Source of the DNA: Paulinella micropora | Lineage: Eukaryota; Cercozoa; Imbricatea; Euglyphida; Paulinellidae | Reading direction: 5' to 3' | DNA length: 31,184 nucleotides | NCBI GenBank assembly: GCA_019918135.1 | Contig: WBZZ01003558.1 | Span: forward strand, 1 to 31,184 | Part shown: piece by piece, positions 1-7,479 of the stretch | How the letters are laid out: every line of letters starts with the position of its first letter | How positions within the stretch are numbered: the stretch's first letter is position 1 | The notes under the pieces: generated by a model | Told to the model about the DNA's origin: nothing | Databases searched by the model: none | What the model saw: only the letters and a program-made list of their open reading frames with translations | Made by a program: the position numbers and the translations under genes

Positions 1-309
1 CTCCTTCTTAAGTTTGTCTAAGTGGTCATTAATGGCGGTTCTAGTATTTTGTTCAATTTCAGATAGGCTTTGGACTTTTCTTAAGTCTTCTTTTCGCTTA
101 GGTGTACGCTTTGATTTTGTGCTTAAGTATTTCATAAAAAGTTTAACGATTAGAAGTGTGCTCATATCATTTGTTTTCTTGCCAAAATTAAGATAATATT
201 TTTTACCCTTCTGGATAATATACGGCTTCCCGCTTTTGTTTCTATAAACCCGCGGGGGTCTTAATTTCTGTTTCTTTGATATTTTAGAATTGCGCTTCAT
301 GCTTCGCAT
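1..309 (-). CDS. Partial viral hypothetical protein, cut by the left window edge
   Basis: The minus-strand frame is open from the window edge to in-frame ATGs at 309 and 300, with a TAA just upstream at 318-316. It reads as about 100 residues of a very basic protein. The N-terminus is rich in Lys and Arg, followed by a short GKPYIIQKGKKYYLNFGKK segment and then a charged helical stretch (EDLRKVQSLSEIEQNTRTAI). The start codon lies inside copy A of the palindromic upstream module shared with the fibre and integrase genes, and two hairpins lie further upstream. It sits downstream of the basic-protein gene in the same direction. I do not recognise the family; a structural or DNA-binding virion protein would fit the neighbourhood but is inference. 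Which ATG is used is undecided. Confidence 0.5.
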   Translation of the reverse strand, partial: MRSMKRNSKISKKQKLRPPRVYRNKSGKPYIIQKGKKYYLNFGKKTNDMSTLLIVKLFMKYLSTKSKRTPKRKEDLRKVQSLSEIEQNTRTAINDHLDKLKKE

Positions 310-330
310 TATCGCTTATTCTAAAACATC
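278..330 (-). promoter_or_regulatory. Upstream palindromic module, copy A
   Basis: Arms TTTTAGAAT and ATTCTAAAA enclose a GC-containing middle. Read on the minus strand, the element runs from GATGTTTTAGAATAAG to GAAGCGCAATTCTAAAATATC. The same layout recurs at 6553-6606 and 7417-7479, each time beside the start of a viral gene and in the same orientation relative to that gene. In this copy the putative start codons fall inside the element. Confidence 0.55.
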
Positions 331-393
331 TATTTTTCTTTATTGAAAAAATAAATCTGTTTTCGATGTTTAAAAAACACACGGGAGCGGGGT

Positions 394-441
394 ATCTCAA
401 ACAAGTTTGAGATTGGAGTGAATCTCCAACGTGTTGGAGAT
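394..441. repeat. Pair of 9-bp stem hairpins
   Basis: Two perfect hairpins lie back to back: ATCTCAAAC-AA-GTTTGAGAT (394-413) and ATCTCCAAC-GT-GTTGGAGAT (422-441). Near-identical hairpins in swapped order occur at 6655-6692. They lie between the stop of the basic-protein gene and the start of the leftmost gene. A role in 3'-end formation or in an upstream control region are both possible. Confidence 0.6.
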
Positions 442-456
442 AATTTACAAATATCT

Positions 457-780
457 TTAGAACTTTAAGGCGCCACGTCCGCTCTGCCTACCATATCCAA
501 GTTTCGCGGCGGTAGAGCCTATACGAGACGCATATGGAACCCCGACATCACCAAGAGCATTCGCAGTCTTTGAAATAATCTTGTTATCACGAAGAAATTT
601 ATTCACTGCCATTGCCGTCTTACCAACACGAGCCCAGTTAATTTTACCGCCAGCCTGTCCCTTGCCTCCTTGCTTCTTCTTGCGACGAGATACTTTCTTA
701 CCTCCAGCCATTGTGCTTGAGTTAATAGTTCGTTTGCCGATTGTTGGAATGACTTCAACACGAGTTGTTTTTACTACCAT
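457..780 (-). CDS. Small basic protein, possible virion core protein
   Basis: 107 residues starting at an ATG that follows an AT-rich leader. Residues about 25-45 are a Lys/Arg/Gly cluster (GGKKVSRRKKKQGGKGQAGG). The C-terminal half has alternating small residues and ends SGRGALKF. The composition suggests nucleic-acid binding. Small basic core proteins are common beside the packaging genes of adenovirus-like, polinton-like and virophage genomes, and this gene lies 35 bp downstream of the packaging ATPase in the same direction. I see no diagnostic motif, so core protein is an inference from charge, size and position. The plus-strand frame over the same bases is a shadow. Confidence 0.6.
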   Translation of the reverse strand: MVVKTTRVEVIPTIGKRTINSSTMAGGKKVSRRKKKQGGKGQAGGKINWARVGKTAMAVNKFLRDNKIISKTANALGDVGVPYASRIGSTAAKLGYGRQSGRGALKF

Positions 781-815
781 ATACTATATAAAAAATAATT
801 AATTCTAAATTTTTT

Positions 816-1631
816 TTACTTTAACCGATAAGCAAAATTTTTTCTTAACTCATCATCAACACTTGAAACATAAAGAAAATTAAATCTCTCCTTTGTTGCT
901 TCGTGATACTTTTGAAGAAAGTAATCAAAATCAAAAGATAAGTCTAAGTGTTTATACACGAGTTCCATTTTATCCTGAGACTGGCTTGGAAAGATTAATA
1001 GATAATCTAACTGCTTAATGGCTTCTGGTCGTAGGTCGTTCAGATACTGACTAGACATAATCACCTTTGATTTATAGTGCCTATTCTTTTTTAACAAATC
1101 ACTTACTGACTTATCTCTTAAACCGCTCCCTAAATCATCCAAAACAAAAACAACCTCTGGAGAAATATACTTACTTGGTCTTTCTTTCGGTGCCTCCTTT
1201 ATCTGTTTCTTTTCTTTTCCAAAGTATAAAAATTGTGGTTTCTCTATTTCCTCTTTGTCTTGTTTTACTTCTCCTTCTTGCTCTTCGTCTGGTTTGTTCA
1301 GTTTGTCTAATTCGTAATCAATGACATTCAACCCGTCTGATTTGAGAAAGGTATAAATTGCCATTGGGTTGCCTCTGTTCTTAAAGTGCTTAACCATTGC
1401 TTTGTAAATGTAATCCTTGTGTATTGTTGAAGCGATAATAACAATACGGGTCTTTCTGTCTGTAGTCCGTTTCAGTATTTCAAAGAGTGCCGTAGTCTTC
1501 CCGCTCTTCTTACGGGCAAGTAGAAATATGTTTGCATACGGCTCATTGAACAATTTATAACCTTTTGCTTTTTTATTTCCATCACCCTCTTGTTTTACTG
1601 GCTTCACCTTGACATTGTTTATTTTAAGCAT
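816..1631 (-). CDS. A32/FtsK-HerA-type DNA packaging ATPase
   Basis: 271 residues. Walker A is ARKKSGKT at residues 39-46 after a hydrophobic strand (NIFLL). Walker B is VVFVLDD at about 160-166. A following SSQ at 193-195 fits the polar sensor after strand 4 of the FtsK/HerA fold. Between the Walker motifs lies an acidic and basic low-complexity insert (about 107-150). The family drives genome packaging into capsids of adeno-like small dsDNA viruses, virophages, polintons and larger DNA viruses. Length is near the usual 200-280. It is flanked by a basic protein downstream and a beta-rich protein upstream, all on the minus strand. All key residues are present, so it could have been functional when integrated. 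This is the firmest viral hallmark in the window. Confidence 0.85.
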   Translation of the reverse strand: MLKINNVKVKPVKQEGDGNKKAKGYKLFNEPYANIFLLARKKSGKTTALFEILKRTTDRKTRIVIIASTIHKDYIYKAMVKHFKNRGNPMAIYTFLKSDGLNVIDYELDKLNKPDEEQEGEVKQDKEEIEKPQFLYFGKEKKQIKEAPKERPSKYISPEVVFVLDDLGSGLRDKSVSDLLKKNRHYKSKVIMSSQYLNDLRPEAIKQLDYLLIFPSQSQDKMELVYKHLDLSFDFDYFLQKYHEATKERFNFLYVSSVDDELRKNFAYRLK

Positions 1632-1683
1632 CGTATATTCTAAGCCAAAAATAGTTATGAATTTATAAATTCATACATTGTTG

Positions 1684-2082
1684 CTACGCAACGAATTCCA
1701 AACACACAACAATTCTTCCCGCTAAATTTCCTGTGTCAATATTTCCGCTGTCGGTTTCAAGGACTTTAAATGTATATTGTCCGTCCGTCCATCCTACAAC
1801 ACCCAAATTATAACCGAGATTTGAAATGTTTGCTGTAGTGCTGTCCGCAAATGTGCCGATAATTCCAATTCTGTCCATATAAAGAATTTTGGTTTTGGTT
1901 TCGGTCTGGTCGTTCATATAGTGGATAAACTTAACATTCATTTTGGTTGGTGTGAATGACATTTGGATATTCTTATTAAATGTTTTGCTTCCTCCAGCAA
2001 AATCATTGCTTAGAAAAATATTCTTTTGGTATTTATAGTCAGTCATGGTTATATTACTGATGATAAACTTTTTAATAATCAA
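1684..2082 (-). CDS. Small beta-rich viral protein of unknown function
   Basis: 132 residues from the first ATG, or about 120 from the internal ATG at MTDYKYQKN, which follows a more typical AT-rich leader. The sequence is rich in alternating hydrophobic and polar residues, has few charges in its second half and ends in a strand-like VVCLEFVA. It has no signal peptide or membrane helix. It lies between the ATPase and the membrane protein. I do not recognise a family. A minor capsid or cement protein is conceivable, given the position among structural genes, but this is only inference. Confidence 0.55.
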   Translation of the reverse strand: MIIKKFIISNITMTDYKYQKNIFLSNDFAGGSKTFNKNIQMSFTPTKMNVKFIHYMNDQTETKTKILYMDRIGIIGTFADSTTANISNLGYNLGVVGWTDGQYTFKVLETDSGNIDTGNLAGRIVVCLEFVA

Positions 2083-2290
2083 AATATTTTCGCGGACGGC
2101 ATGCGACTTTTACTCACTGATAAGTGAAAAAAAGAATATAAGTTGTGTTTATTGTATCCAGAGCGGGATTAACTCAAAAATCAAATGTATTTACAAACCA
2201 ATGTCAGATTGGTGTATAAGTTTTGATGAAGCACTACCTTTAATCTGTGATGGTGATAATAGATGGTATATGACACATATATACGAATGC

Positions 2291-2647
2291 TCACTTCTTT
2301 GAACTAGAAGGAGAAGGAAGCACTATGCCGATGAGTAGTGTAAGGATGCCGACATATACATTAGCCTGCTCGCAAGGTAGATTATGCTGAGCGAGTTTTA
2401 TTAAGCATATTGTAATTATTGCTATAATGATACACATTTGAAATAGATACTTAATCATTCTGCTGTCTGTTGGTCTGTTTTTTATACAACAACACGACCA
2501 GTTATCCTCCAATTCATGCTCAATTTTTTTCTCTTCTGTTTTTAGTTCCACTTCAAGGACACGGGACTTTAATTCTGGAGTTAGTTCGCCATCCATATCC
2601 ATAATAGGTGGGGGTCTGTGAAGTCTAGTCGTATTATTGTTTGACAT
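2291..2647 (-). CDS. Small membrane protein with two predicted helices
   Basis: 118 residues. The N-terminal 60 residues are hydrophilic, with an acidic and basic helical part and a Cys triplet at 52-54 that could be acylated. Two hydrophobic segments follow: about 66-84 (LFQMCIIIAIITICLIKL) and about 97-111 (VYVGILTLLIGIVL). A short Ser/Lys tail ends the protein. Its ATG at 2647 overlaps the end of the fibre gene by 14 bases, so the two may be expressed together. Small membrane proteins of this kind occur in many virophage-like genomes, with unknown roles. No family assignment is possible by eye. Confidence 0.6.
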   Translation of the reverse strand: MSNNNTTRLHRPPPIMDMDGELTPELKSRVLEVELKTEEKKIEHELEDNWSCCCIKNRPTDSRMIKYLFQMCIIIAIITICLIKLAQHNLPCEQANVYVGILTLLIGIVLPSPSSSKK

Positions 2648-5600
2648 TTTCTCTAATTTCTTGTAGTATATTCATAAGATTTTTATTTTCTTTTTCTAAA
2701 TTAACTACCCTATCTCGGACATGTCCGAGATTATCTGATAATTGTTGAACGGCCTTAATTAACGGTGCAATAAACTCTGAATAACCTATACCATAACCGA
2801 CATCACCACTATCTACGCATTTAACATCTTCTGGATTGATACTTACACCCTTCAATTCGTATTCCGCTCTTTGCTTTGGACACGGAACCATAATTTTTTC
2901 TTTTAGAAAACCGCCAAAATCTAACATATCCATTTCTGTTAGTATTTCTTCTAATTCCTGTGCTATTAAGCCAGTCCTACATTTCTTTTTGTCGTCAATC
3001 ATACGATAGCAGACTGGATTTAACTTATTAATAAAATCTAAGCCTAAACATTCCTTTATATCTTCTTTTTTTCTCCTGTCTGAATATTGAATTGGATTAG
3101 ACAATACCCATAATTGCCCATCACTTCCTCTCAAAGACATTAAAGCAGTATTTGAATTATTCTCCCATATGAACCCACTCGTTGAAGAACCATTTAATCT
3201 AAATCTAATAGAATAAGAAGTTAATCCTCCGCCTACTCCTCCTGCTGGTGCTGTTCCTCCACTTAATGATTTATTAGCCCCAGACTGGCTCATATAAATC
3301 CCCCAGTTTGAATCTCCAATGTCCCACATAAATATTCCTCTCGCATTTGTCCCGTCTGTTTGCCCTTGAATTGCTATTTTTGCCCCATTAGTTGATGCTG
3401 ATGCCGTTGTTAGTGTGCCTGTGTATGTAATTCCCGCATTTGCCGTTATTAATCCGCTCGCCGTTAATGTTGTTGTTGATATACCCGCATTTGCCGTTAT
3501 TAATCCACTCGCAGTGATCGTAGTTGTTGATACACCAGCACTAGCCGTTATTAATCCTTTTGTCCATAAAGTCCCGTTTGCCCCGTTTAATGACATTAAC
3601 AATTGTTCGGAAGAGTTCTCCCATATAAAACCATCGGTTGAAACATTGCTAACTCTAAATCTAACGGCGAAAGAAGTAAAATCGTTTCCAGCAACGGCTG
3701 ATGCCACTCCACCTGCTAGAGATTTATTGGCTCCAGATTGTGCCATATAAATACCATAATTTGTACTGCCAGTGTCCCACAAAAATATTCCTCTTGTATT
3801 ACCTCCATTAGTATTTCCTTGTATAACTATGCTTGAACCTCCTGTTGCTGTTAGTAGGCCACTCGCGGTTGCCGTTGTTGTTGATATACCCGCATTTGCC
3901 GTTATTAATCCACTCGCGGTTGCTGTTGTTGTTGATATACCCGCGGTTGAAGTAATTGTTGTTCCCGTTATTGTTCCTCCATTTGTTATATTGTTTGAGT
4001 TCATATCTAAGGCTCCATAAAACCGCATACCGCCAGCATTGTTAAAACGGACAATGTCAGACGAAGCACTTTTATTATCCAAAAGTTTTGAAATATAAAG
4101 TCCCGCCCCTTTTACATCGTATGCTACATTAGTGAATACATAGCCTCTTTGGTTAGCGGTTCCACTTGAATCCGTGTTTAAAGTATATAAGAAAGACTGC
4201 CAATCACCCGTTGTCTGTGAAAAGAATATATCTCCTCCGTTTTGGTTTAATATCCTCGCCCCATTATATGTTATATTTCCACCATTAATGATATCCACAT
4301 TATTAAAATCGGCTTGGCTTAATAAGGTCAGTGCTCTTACATCATTTCTACTTCCATTAAATATCTTAATTCCTGTTATGGTTTGGTCGCCTGTCAGTTT
4401 TACATTTTGTCCGTCCAATGTGTCCGCATACCCTTTTGTCGCTCCGTCTGTTGATAATGTCGGAGTTCCAAGGTTGGCTATTTTGCTACTATTACAATCT
4501 AACCCCGAAGCATTTACCCAACCGACAATTGTCCCGTCAATAATAAAACTTATTTTTTTCGCAGAAATTTCAAAGTTGTAATATGTTGCTGTTTTCATAT
4601 CCAAACTAGCAATTGACCCAATATTACTGGTAGAATTGAAAACTATAAATGTTCCCTTTGTTGTTGAATTTATTGAATTTCCCGTTATTTCAACACCACT
4701 GCTATATGTCTTAATTCCTGCTATGGTTTGGTTTCCTGTTAGTTTCACATTTTGCCAGTCTAATGTATCCACATAACTTTTATTTGCTCCGTCCGTTGTT
4801 GCTGATGGTGTGGCTAAGTATGTTATTTTGTTGTTATTCAAAGATAGTGTAGTGCCAGTTGCGGTTATAATTACATTATTACCAGAATATAACTCAACAT
4901 ACGAACCAGTTATTTGTATCGGATAATAACTCGCAGTTGCTATTTTTTGTGCGGCAATCATTCCTATATTTGTCGCTGTATCAAAGGCAACACCGATACC
5001 ATCAAAAGCGGTTGGAGCAGTAGCACCCCGCACTTCTATTGTTGAAGTAAATTTTTTATTCCCTGCTATGGTTTGGTCTCCTGTTAGTTTAACGACAGAA
5101 GTGTCAAGAGTAGAAACATCAACACCATCAACAAGATTAACATTTGTTATACTTTGGCTTTTCATATCAATCCCCGCACTAGCATTTATTATGTTGCTGA
5201 ATGTTTTGGTTCCTGCTATGGTTTGGTCTCCTGTTAGTTTGACGACTGCGGTATCAAGGGTGGATACATCAATACCATCAACATTACCAACATTTGTAAT
5301 CGCAAAACCGCCCATATTTAAACTGCCCGTCATAGCCGTTGTGCCGTCCTTTGCTAGTTTCGTATCGGTGTAAGCCTTCGTTGAGGCATCATTGTCATAG
5401 AATGGCGCGGGCAATCCGCTGATTGCTGTTGTGCTGTTAAAATTTAAAACATTATTTGTCAATGTCATTCCACCACCTGTTGTTGGAGCAAAAAGTATGG
5501 ACGAGCCGACAAAAGATAATGGATAGCCCGTTGCTCCACCTGCCTCCGACGAATAGATAGAGCCCATATTATTGTTGTAATTAAAGAATAACTTGCCAGT

Positions 5601-6227
5601 GTTTGATGGATTTGAGTCTTTTACACCCACATAAGTAGTAAATGTTTTATTCCCAGTTATAGTCTGGTCTCCTGTTAGTTTTACCACAGAACTATCAAGA
5701 GCCGAAACATCAATACCATCAACATTACCAACATTTGTAATCGCAAATCCTCCCATATTTAATCCCGCTGTCATACTGGCTGTGCCGTCTAGTCGTAGAA
5801 AAGGTGAAGCAACATTTCGCCATTGACCTGTGCTATAAATGAGTAGTTGGTTATCGGCTGGTGTGCCTGTAATCAAAACATCGCTGTGTGTATTAATTGA
5901 GCCATCCGCGGACACTTTATCATTATTGTCTTCGTGCTCTGATATCCAAGTATCAACATCTTTGGTATTTAGTAAATTAACTCCCGTTATATTCAAATTA
6001 CCACCCATACTAATGTTGCCGAATTCATCCACATTTATCGGAAAGGTTTTATTTACCCAGTTTATTGAGTTATATGTTAGATAACTATTCATCGCCACTG
6101 GTGCTGTAATGACTACATCAGAGAGTGTGTCAATTGAGCCAATGGTTGTATTTCTCCATTTACCATCTACATCATTATATATTAAGTATTGCCCGACCAC
6201 TGGTGCGGATATGTTTGTGTCTATCAA
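2634..6227 (-). CDS. Long fibre-like protein with C-terminal peptidase S74 chaperone domain
   Basis: 1,197 residues counted from a TTG at 6227; the real N-terminus is probably encoded by the 6253-6546 frame. The bulk consists of repeated modules of two kinds: VVKLTGDQTIAGNKTF with VDGIDVSTLDT, about every 60-100 residues in the first half, and ASGLITANAGISTTT tandem units at about 750-800 and 890-960. Such Gly/Thr/Asn-rich beta repeats are typical of trimeric tail or receptor-binding fibres. The last 149 residues are a peptidase S74 (endosialidase-type intramolecular chaperone) domain: the self-cleavage Ser-Asp is S1049-D1050 in SDRRKKEDI, followed by GLIAQELEE, GYSEFIAPLIKAVQ and a terminal coiled coil. 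In this family the domain trimerises the fibre and then cuts itself off. A capsid-borne attachment fibre is the likely role. Confidence 0.75.
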   Translation of the reverse strand: MIDTNISAPVVGQYLIYNDVDGKWRNTTIGSIDTLSDVVITAPVAMNSYLTYNSINWVNKTFPINVDEFGNISMGGNLNITGVNLLNTKDVDTWISEHEDNNDKVSADGSINTHSDVLITGTPADNQLLIYSTGQWRNVASPFLRLDGTASMTAGLNMGGFAITNVGNVDGIDVSALDSSVVKLTGDQTITGNKTFTTYVGVKDSNPSNTGKLFFNYNNNMGSIYSSEAGGATGYPLSFVGSSILFAPTTGGGMTLTNNVLNFNSTTAISGLPAPFYDNDASTKAYTDTKLAKDGTTAMTGSLNMGGFAITNVGNVDGIDVSTLDTAVVKLTGDQTIAGTKTFSNIINASAGIDMKSQSITNVNLVDGVDVSTLDTSVVKLTGDQTIAGNKKFTSTIEVRGATAPTAFDGIGVAFDTATNIGMIAAQKIATASYYPIQITGSYVELYSGNNVIITATGTTLSLNNNKITYLATPSATTDGANKSYVDTLDWQNVKLTGNQTIAGIKTYSSGVEITGNSINSTTKGTFIVFNSTSNIGSIASLDMKTATYYNFEISAKKISFIIDGTIVGWVNASGLDCNSSKIANLGTPTLSTDGATKGYADTLDGQNVKLTGDQTITGIKIFNGSRNDVRALTLLSQADFNNVDIINGGNITYNGARILNQNGGDIFFSQTTGDWQSFLYTLNTDSSGTANQRGYVFTNVAYDVKGAGLYISKLLDNKSASSDIVRFNNAGGMRFYGALDMNSNNITNGGTITGTTITSTAGISTTTATASGLITANAGISTTTATASGLLTATGGSSIVIQGNTNGGNTRGIFLWDTGSTNYGIYMAQSGANKSLAGGVASAVAGNDFTSFAVRFRVSNVSTDGFIWENSSEQLLMSLNGANGTLWTKGLITASAGVSTTTITASGLITANAGISTTTLTASGLITANAGITYTGTLTTASASTNGAKIAIQGQTDGTNARGIFMWDIGDSNWGIYMSQSGANKSLSGGTAPAGGVGGGLTSYSIRFRLNGSSTSGFIWENNSNTALMSLRGSDGQLWVLSNPIQYSDRRKKEDIKECLGLDFINKLNPVCYRMIDDKKKCRTGLIAQELEEILTEMDMLDFGGFLKEKIMVPCPKQRAEYELKGVSINPEDVKCVDSGDVGYGIGYSEFIAPLIKAVQQLSDNLGHVRDRVVNLEKENKNLMNILQEIRENVKQ

Positions 6228-6252
6228 GTTATATAAACTTGTTTGGTGCGGA

Positions 6253-6546
6253 TTACTTGTATTGGAGCGGTGTTGAGTTGAGGCCTTTGACTTCGTCGTT
6301 GTCCCTTACTCGTTGCTCTGTGTAGTATAAATTTTTTCCTTCTTTGACATCTGTTGTTGATTTTAAAGCGAGCCGTGTATCAAAGCGGCCGTCAGTGAAA
6401 TAAAGATTTACGGGTTCGGCATCTTCTGGCACTCTGTCTGTGTTTAAACCAATAATATTTGTGTTGGTAAGGTCTAAGTTTTTTATGTCTAGACTATCAA
6501 CAGCAATTTCTGATAAACCTAGTAAGGATTTATATTGACTACCCAT
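6253..6546 (-). CDS. N-terminal part of the fibre protein, separated by a frame change
   Basis: 97 residues from an ATG lying 6 bases after copy B of the upstream module. It contains two short repeats typical of fibre shafts, NLYFTDGRFDTRLA and NLYYTEQRVRDND. The frame stops at 6253. The long fibre frame, one register away, is open upstream to about 6303 and carries on with the same kind of sequence. The simplest reading is one gene of about 1,300 codons interrupted by a single insertion or deletion in the 6250-6300 overlap, caused by mutation after integration or by a sequencing error. I saw no recognised slippery heptamer in the overlap. A separate short gene is less likely because it lacks any fibre end. 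Confidence 0.6.
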   Translation of the reverse strand: MGSQYKSLLGLSEIAVDSLDIKNLDLTNTNIIGLNTDRVPEDAEPVNLYFTDGRFDTRLALKSTTDVKEGKNLYYTEQRVRDNDEVKGLNSTPLQYK

Positions 6547-6552
6547 TGTATA

Positions 6553-6606
6553 GATATTTTAGAATTGCGCTTCGTGCTGTCGCACTATCGCTTATTCTAA
6601 AACATC
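6553..6606 (-). promoter_or_regulatory. Upstream palindromic module, copy B
   Basis: Same architecture as copies A and C: TTTTAGAATAAG, a variable GC-containing middle, then AAGCGCAATTCTAAAA. It ends 6 bases before the fibre ATG at 6546. The TTCTAAAA core next to the start recalls the TCTA late-promoter motif reported for the giant virus CroV and its virophage mavirus; equivalence is not shown here. Confidence 0.55.
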
Positions 6607-6654
6607 GGAAAAAATTTTAAGAAAAAATTAATGGCAAACGATGTTTATCAATTT

Positions 6655-6692
6655 ATCTCCAACACGTTGGAGATTTCAAACAAGTTTGAGAT
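6655..6692. repeat. Second hairpin pair
   Basis: ATCTCCAAC-AC-GTTGGAGAT (6655-6674) overlaps the edge of ATTTCAAAC-AA-GTTTGAGAT (6673-6692). The stems match those at 394-441 with order reversed. The pair lies between the divergent fibre and Lys/Glu-rich genes, so it cannot be a plain terminator for either. Confidence 0.55.
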
Positions 6693-6699
6693 TACGTAA

Positions 6700-6729
6700 A
6701 TGAGCAAAGCGAATGAGAGTGAAGTTGAT
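6700..6729 (+). repeat. Left arm of a 30-bp inverted repeat
   Basis: Begins ATGAGCAAAGCG and ends GTGAAGTTGAT. Its exact reverse complement is at 7331-7360. The two arms bracket the gene at 6801-7322. A palindrome TTGATAAATATCAA lies just inside the left arm and again just outside the right arm. Confidence 0.7.
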
Positions 6730-6800
6730 AAATATCAAATAAATAATTAATTTTATTTTTGTTAAATTATAGCAACAAAGATTAAAAGCGTATCTAAATT

Positions 6801-7322
6801 ATGCCGTCAAAGGAAGCATCAAAGGAAAATTGGAAGAAGGCAGTTCAAGCAAATAGAGAAAATGCTGAACGGCGAAAGGACGAATGGGCTCGCGAACGTC
6901 TCCGCAAAAAGGGAGAACTGAAAGATAAGACTATAGATGAAATGATTGAAACTGATGCTGAGTTAGGGGTTGCTAAGGAAATACTTGGAAAACCAGAAGT
7001 CGTAGAAGACGAAAGCGAAAGCGACAGCGAAATTGATATGTCTGAGGTTATTGCAAATCATATGCTTAGAAAGATAAAAAAGAATGCTAAAAAGCCAAAG
7101 AAGAAACCAGCAAAGAAAGCACCACCACCCAAGAAGCCAGAGAATGATAGTGAAGGAGAAGAAGAAGAAAGTGAGAGTGAAGAAAGCGAAGATTATGAAA
7201 CAGGCGGAAAACAGCGAGGCGGCAAAAAACGAAGTGAAAAAATATCAGTCAATGTATATAACAATACACCAAAGAGTAAAGAAAAAAGTAAGGAAGCAGA
7301 AAAGATATTTTTGAAATTCTAA
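6801..7322 (+). CDS. Charged Lys/Glu-rich viral protein
   Basis: 173 residues. The N-terminal third is a predicted charged helix (ENWKKAVQANRENAERRK). An acidic Ser/Glu stretch at about 75-82 precedes a Lys/Pro cluster (KKPKKKPAKKAPPPKKP), then a second acidic Ser stretch and a basic Gly patch. The tail is ISVNVYNNTPKSKEKSKE. No enzymatic motif is present. Alternating acidic and basic blocks suggest a disordered DNA- or protein-binding protein. It starts a plus-strand pair with the integrase, divergent from the fibre gene, and is bracketed by the 30-bp inverted repeat. Function unknown. Confidence 0.6.
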   Translation: MPSKEASKENWKKAVQANRENAERRKDEWARERLRKKGELKDKTIDEMIETDAELGVAKEILGKPEVVEDESESDSEIDMSEVIANHMLRKIKKNAKKPKKKPAKKAPPPKKPENDSEGEEEESESEESEDYETGGKQRGGKKRSEKISVNVYNNTPKSKEKSKEAEKIFLKF

Positions 7323-7330
7323 TGATATTC

Positions 7331-7360
7331 ATCAACTTCACTCTCATTCGCTTTGCTCAT
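7331..7360 (-). repeat. Right arm of the 30-bp inverted repeat
   Basis: Exact reverse complement of 6700-6729, starting 8 bases after the stop of the 6801-7322 gene. Confidence 0.7.
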
Positions 7361-7416
7361 TCTCGTTTGTTGATAAATATCAAAAACCAATTTATTTTAA
7401 ACGATAAAGAAAAATC

Positions 7417-7479
7417 GATGTTTTAGAATAAGAGAGAAATCTTGCGATTAGCAAGATAGAAGCGCAATTCTAAAACATC
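7417..7479 (+). promoter_or_regulatory. Upstream palindromic module, copy C
   Basis: The outer arms GATGTTTTAGAAT and ATTCTAAAACATC are perfect 13-bp complements. An inner hairpin ATCTTGC-GATTA-GCAAGAT occupies the middle. The module ends at the base before the integrase ATG. It has the same orientation relative to its gene as copy B has to the fibre gene, which supports a promoter or 5'-UTR role over a terminator role. Confidence 0.6.

Noticed and set aside
3415..5373. Several plus-strand frames rich in Val, Pro and Ala
   Set aside because: They are antisense shadows of the repeat modules in the fibre gene; their repeated sequence mirrors the fibre repeats.
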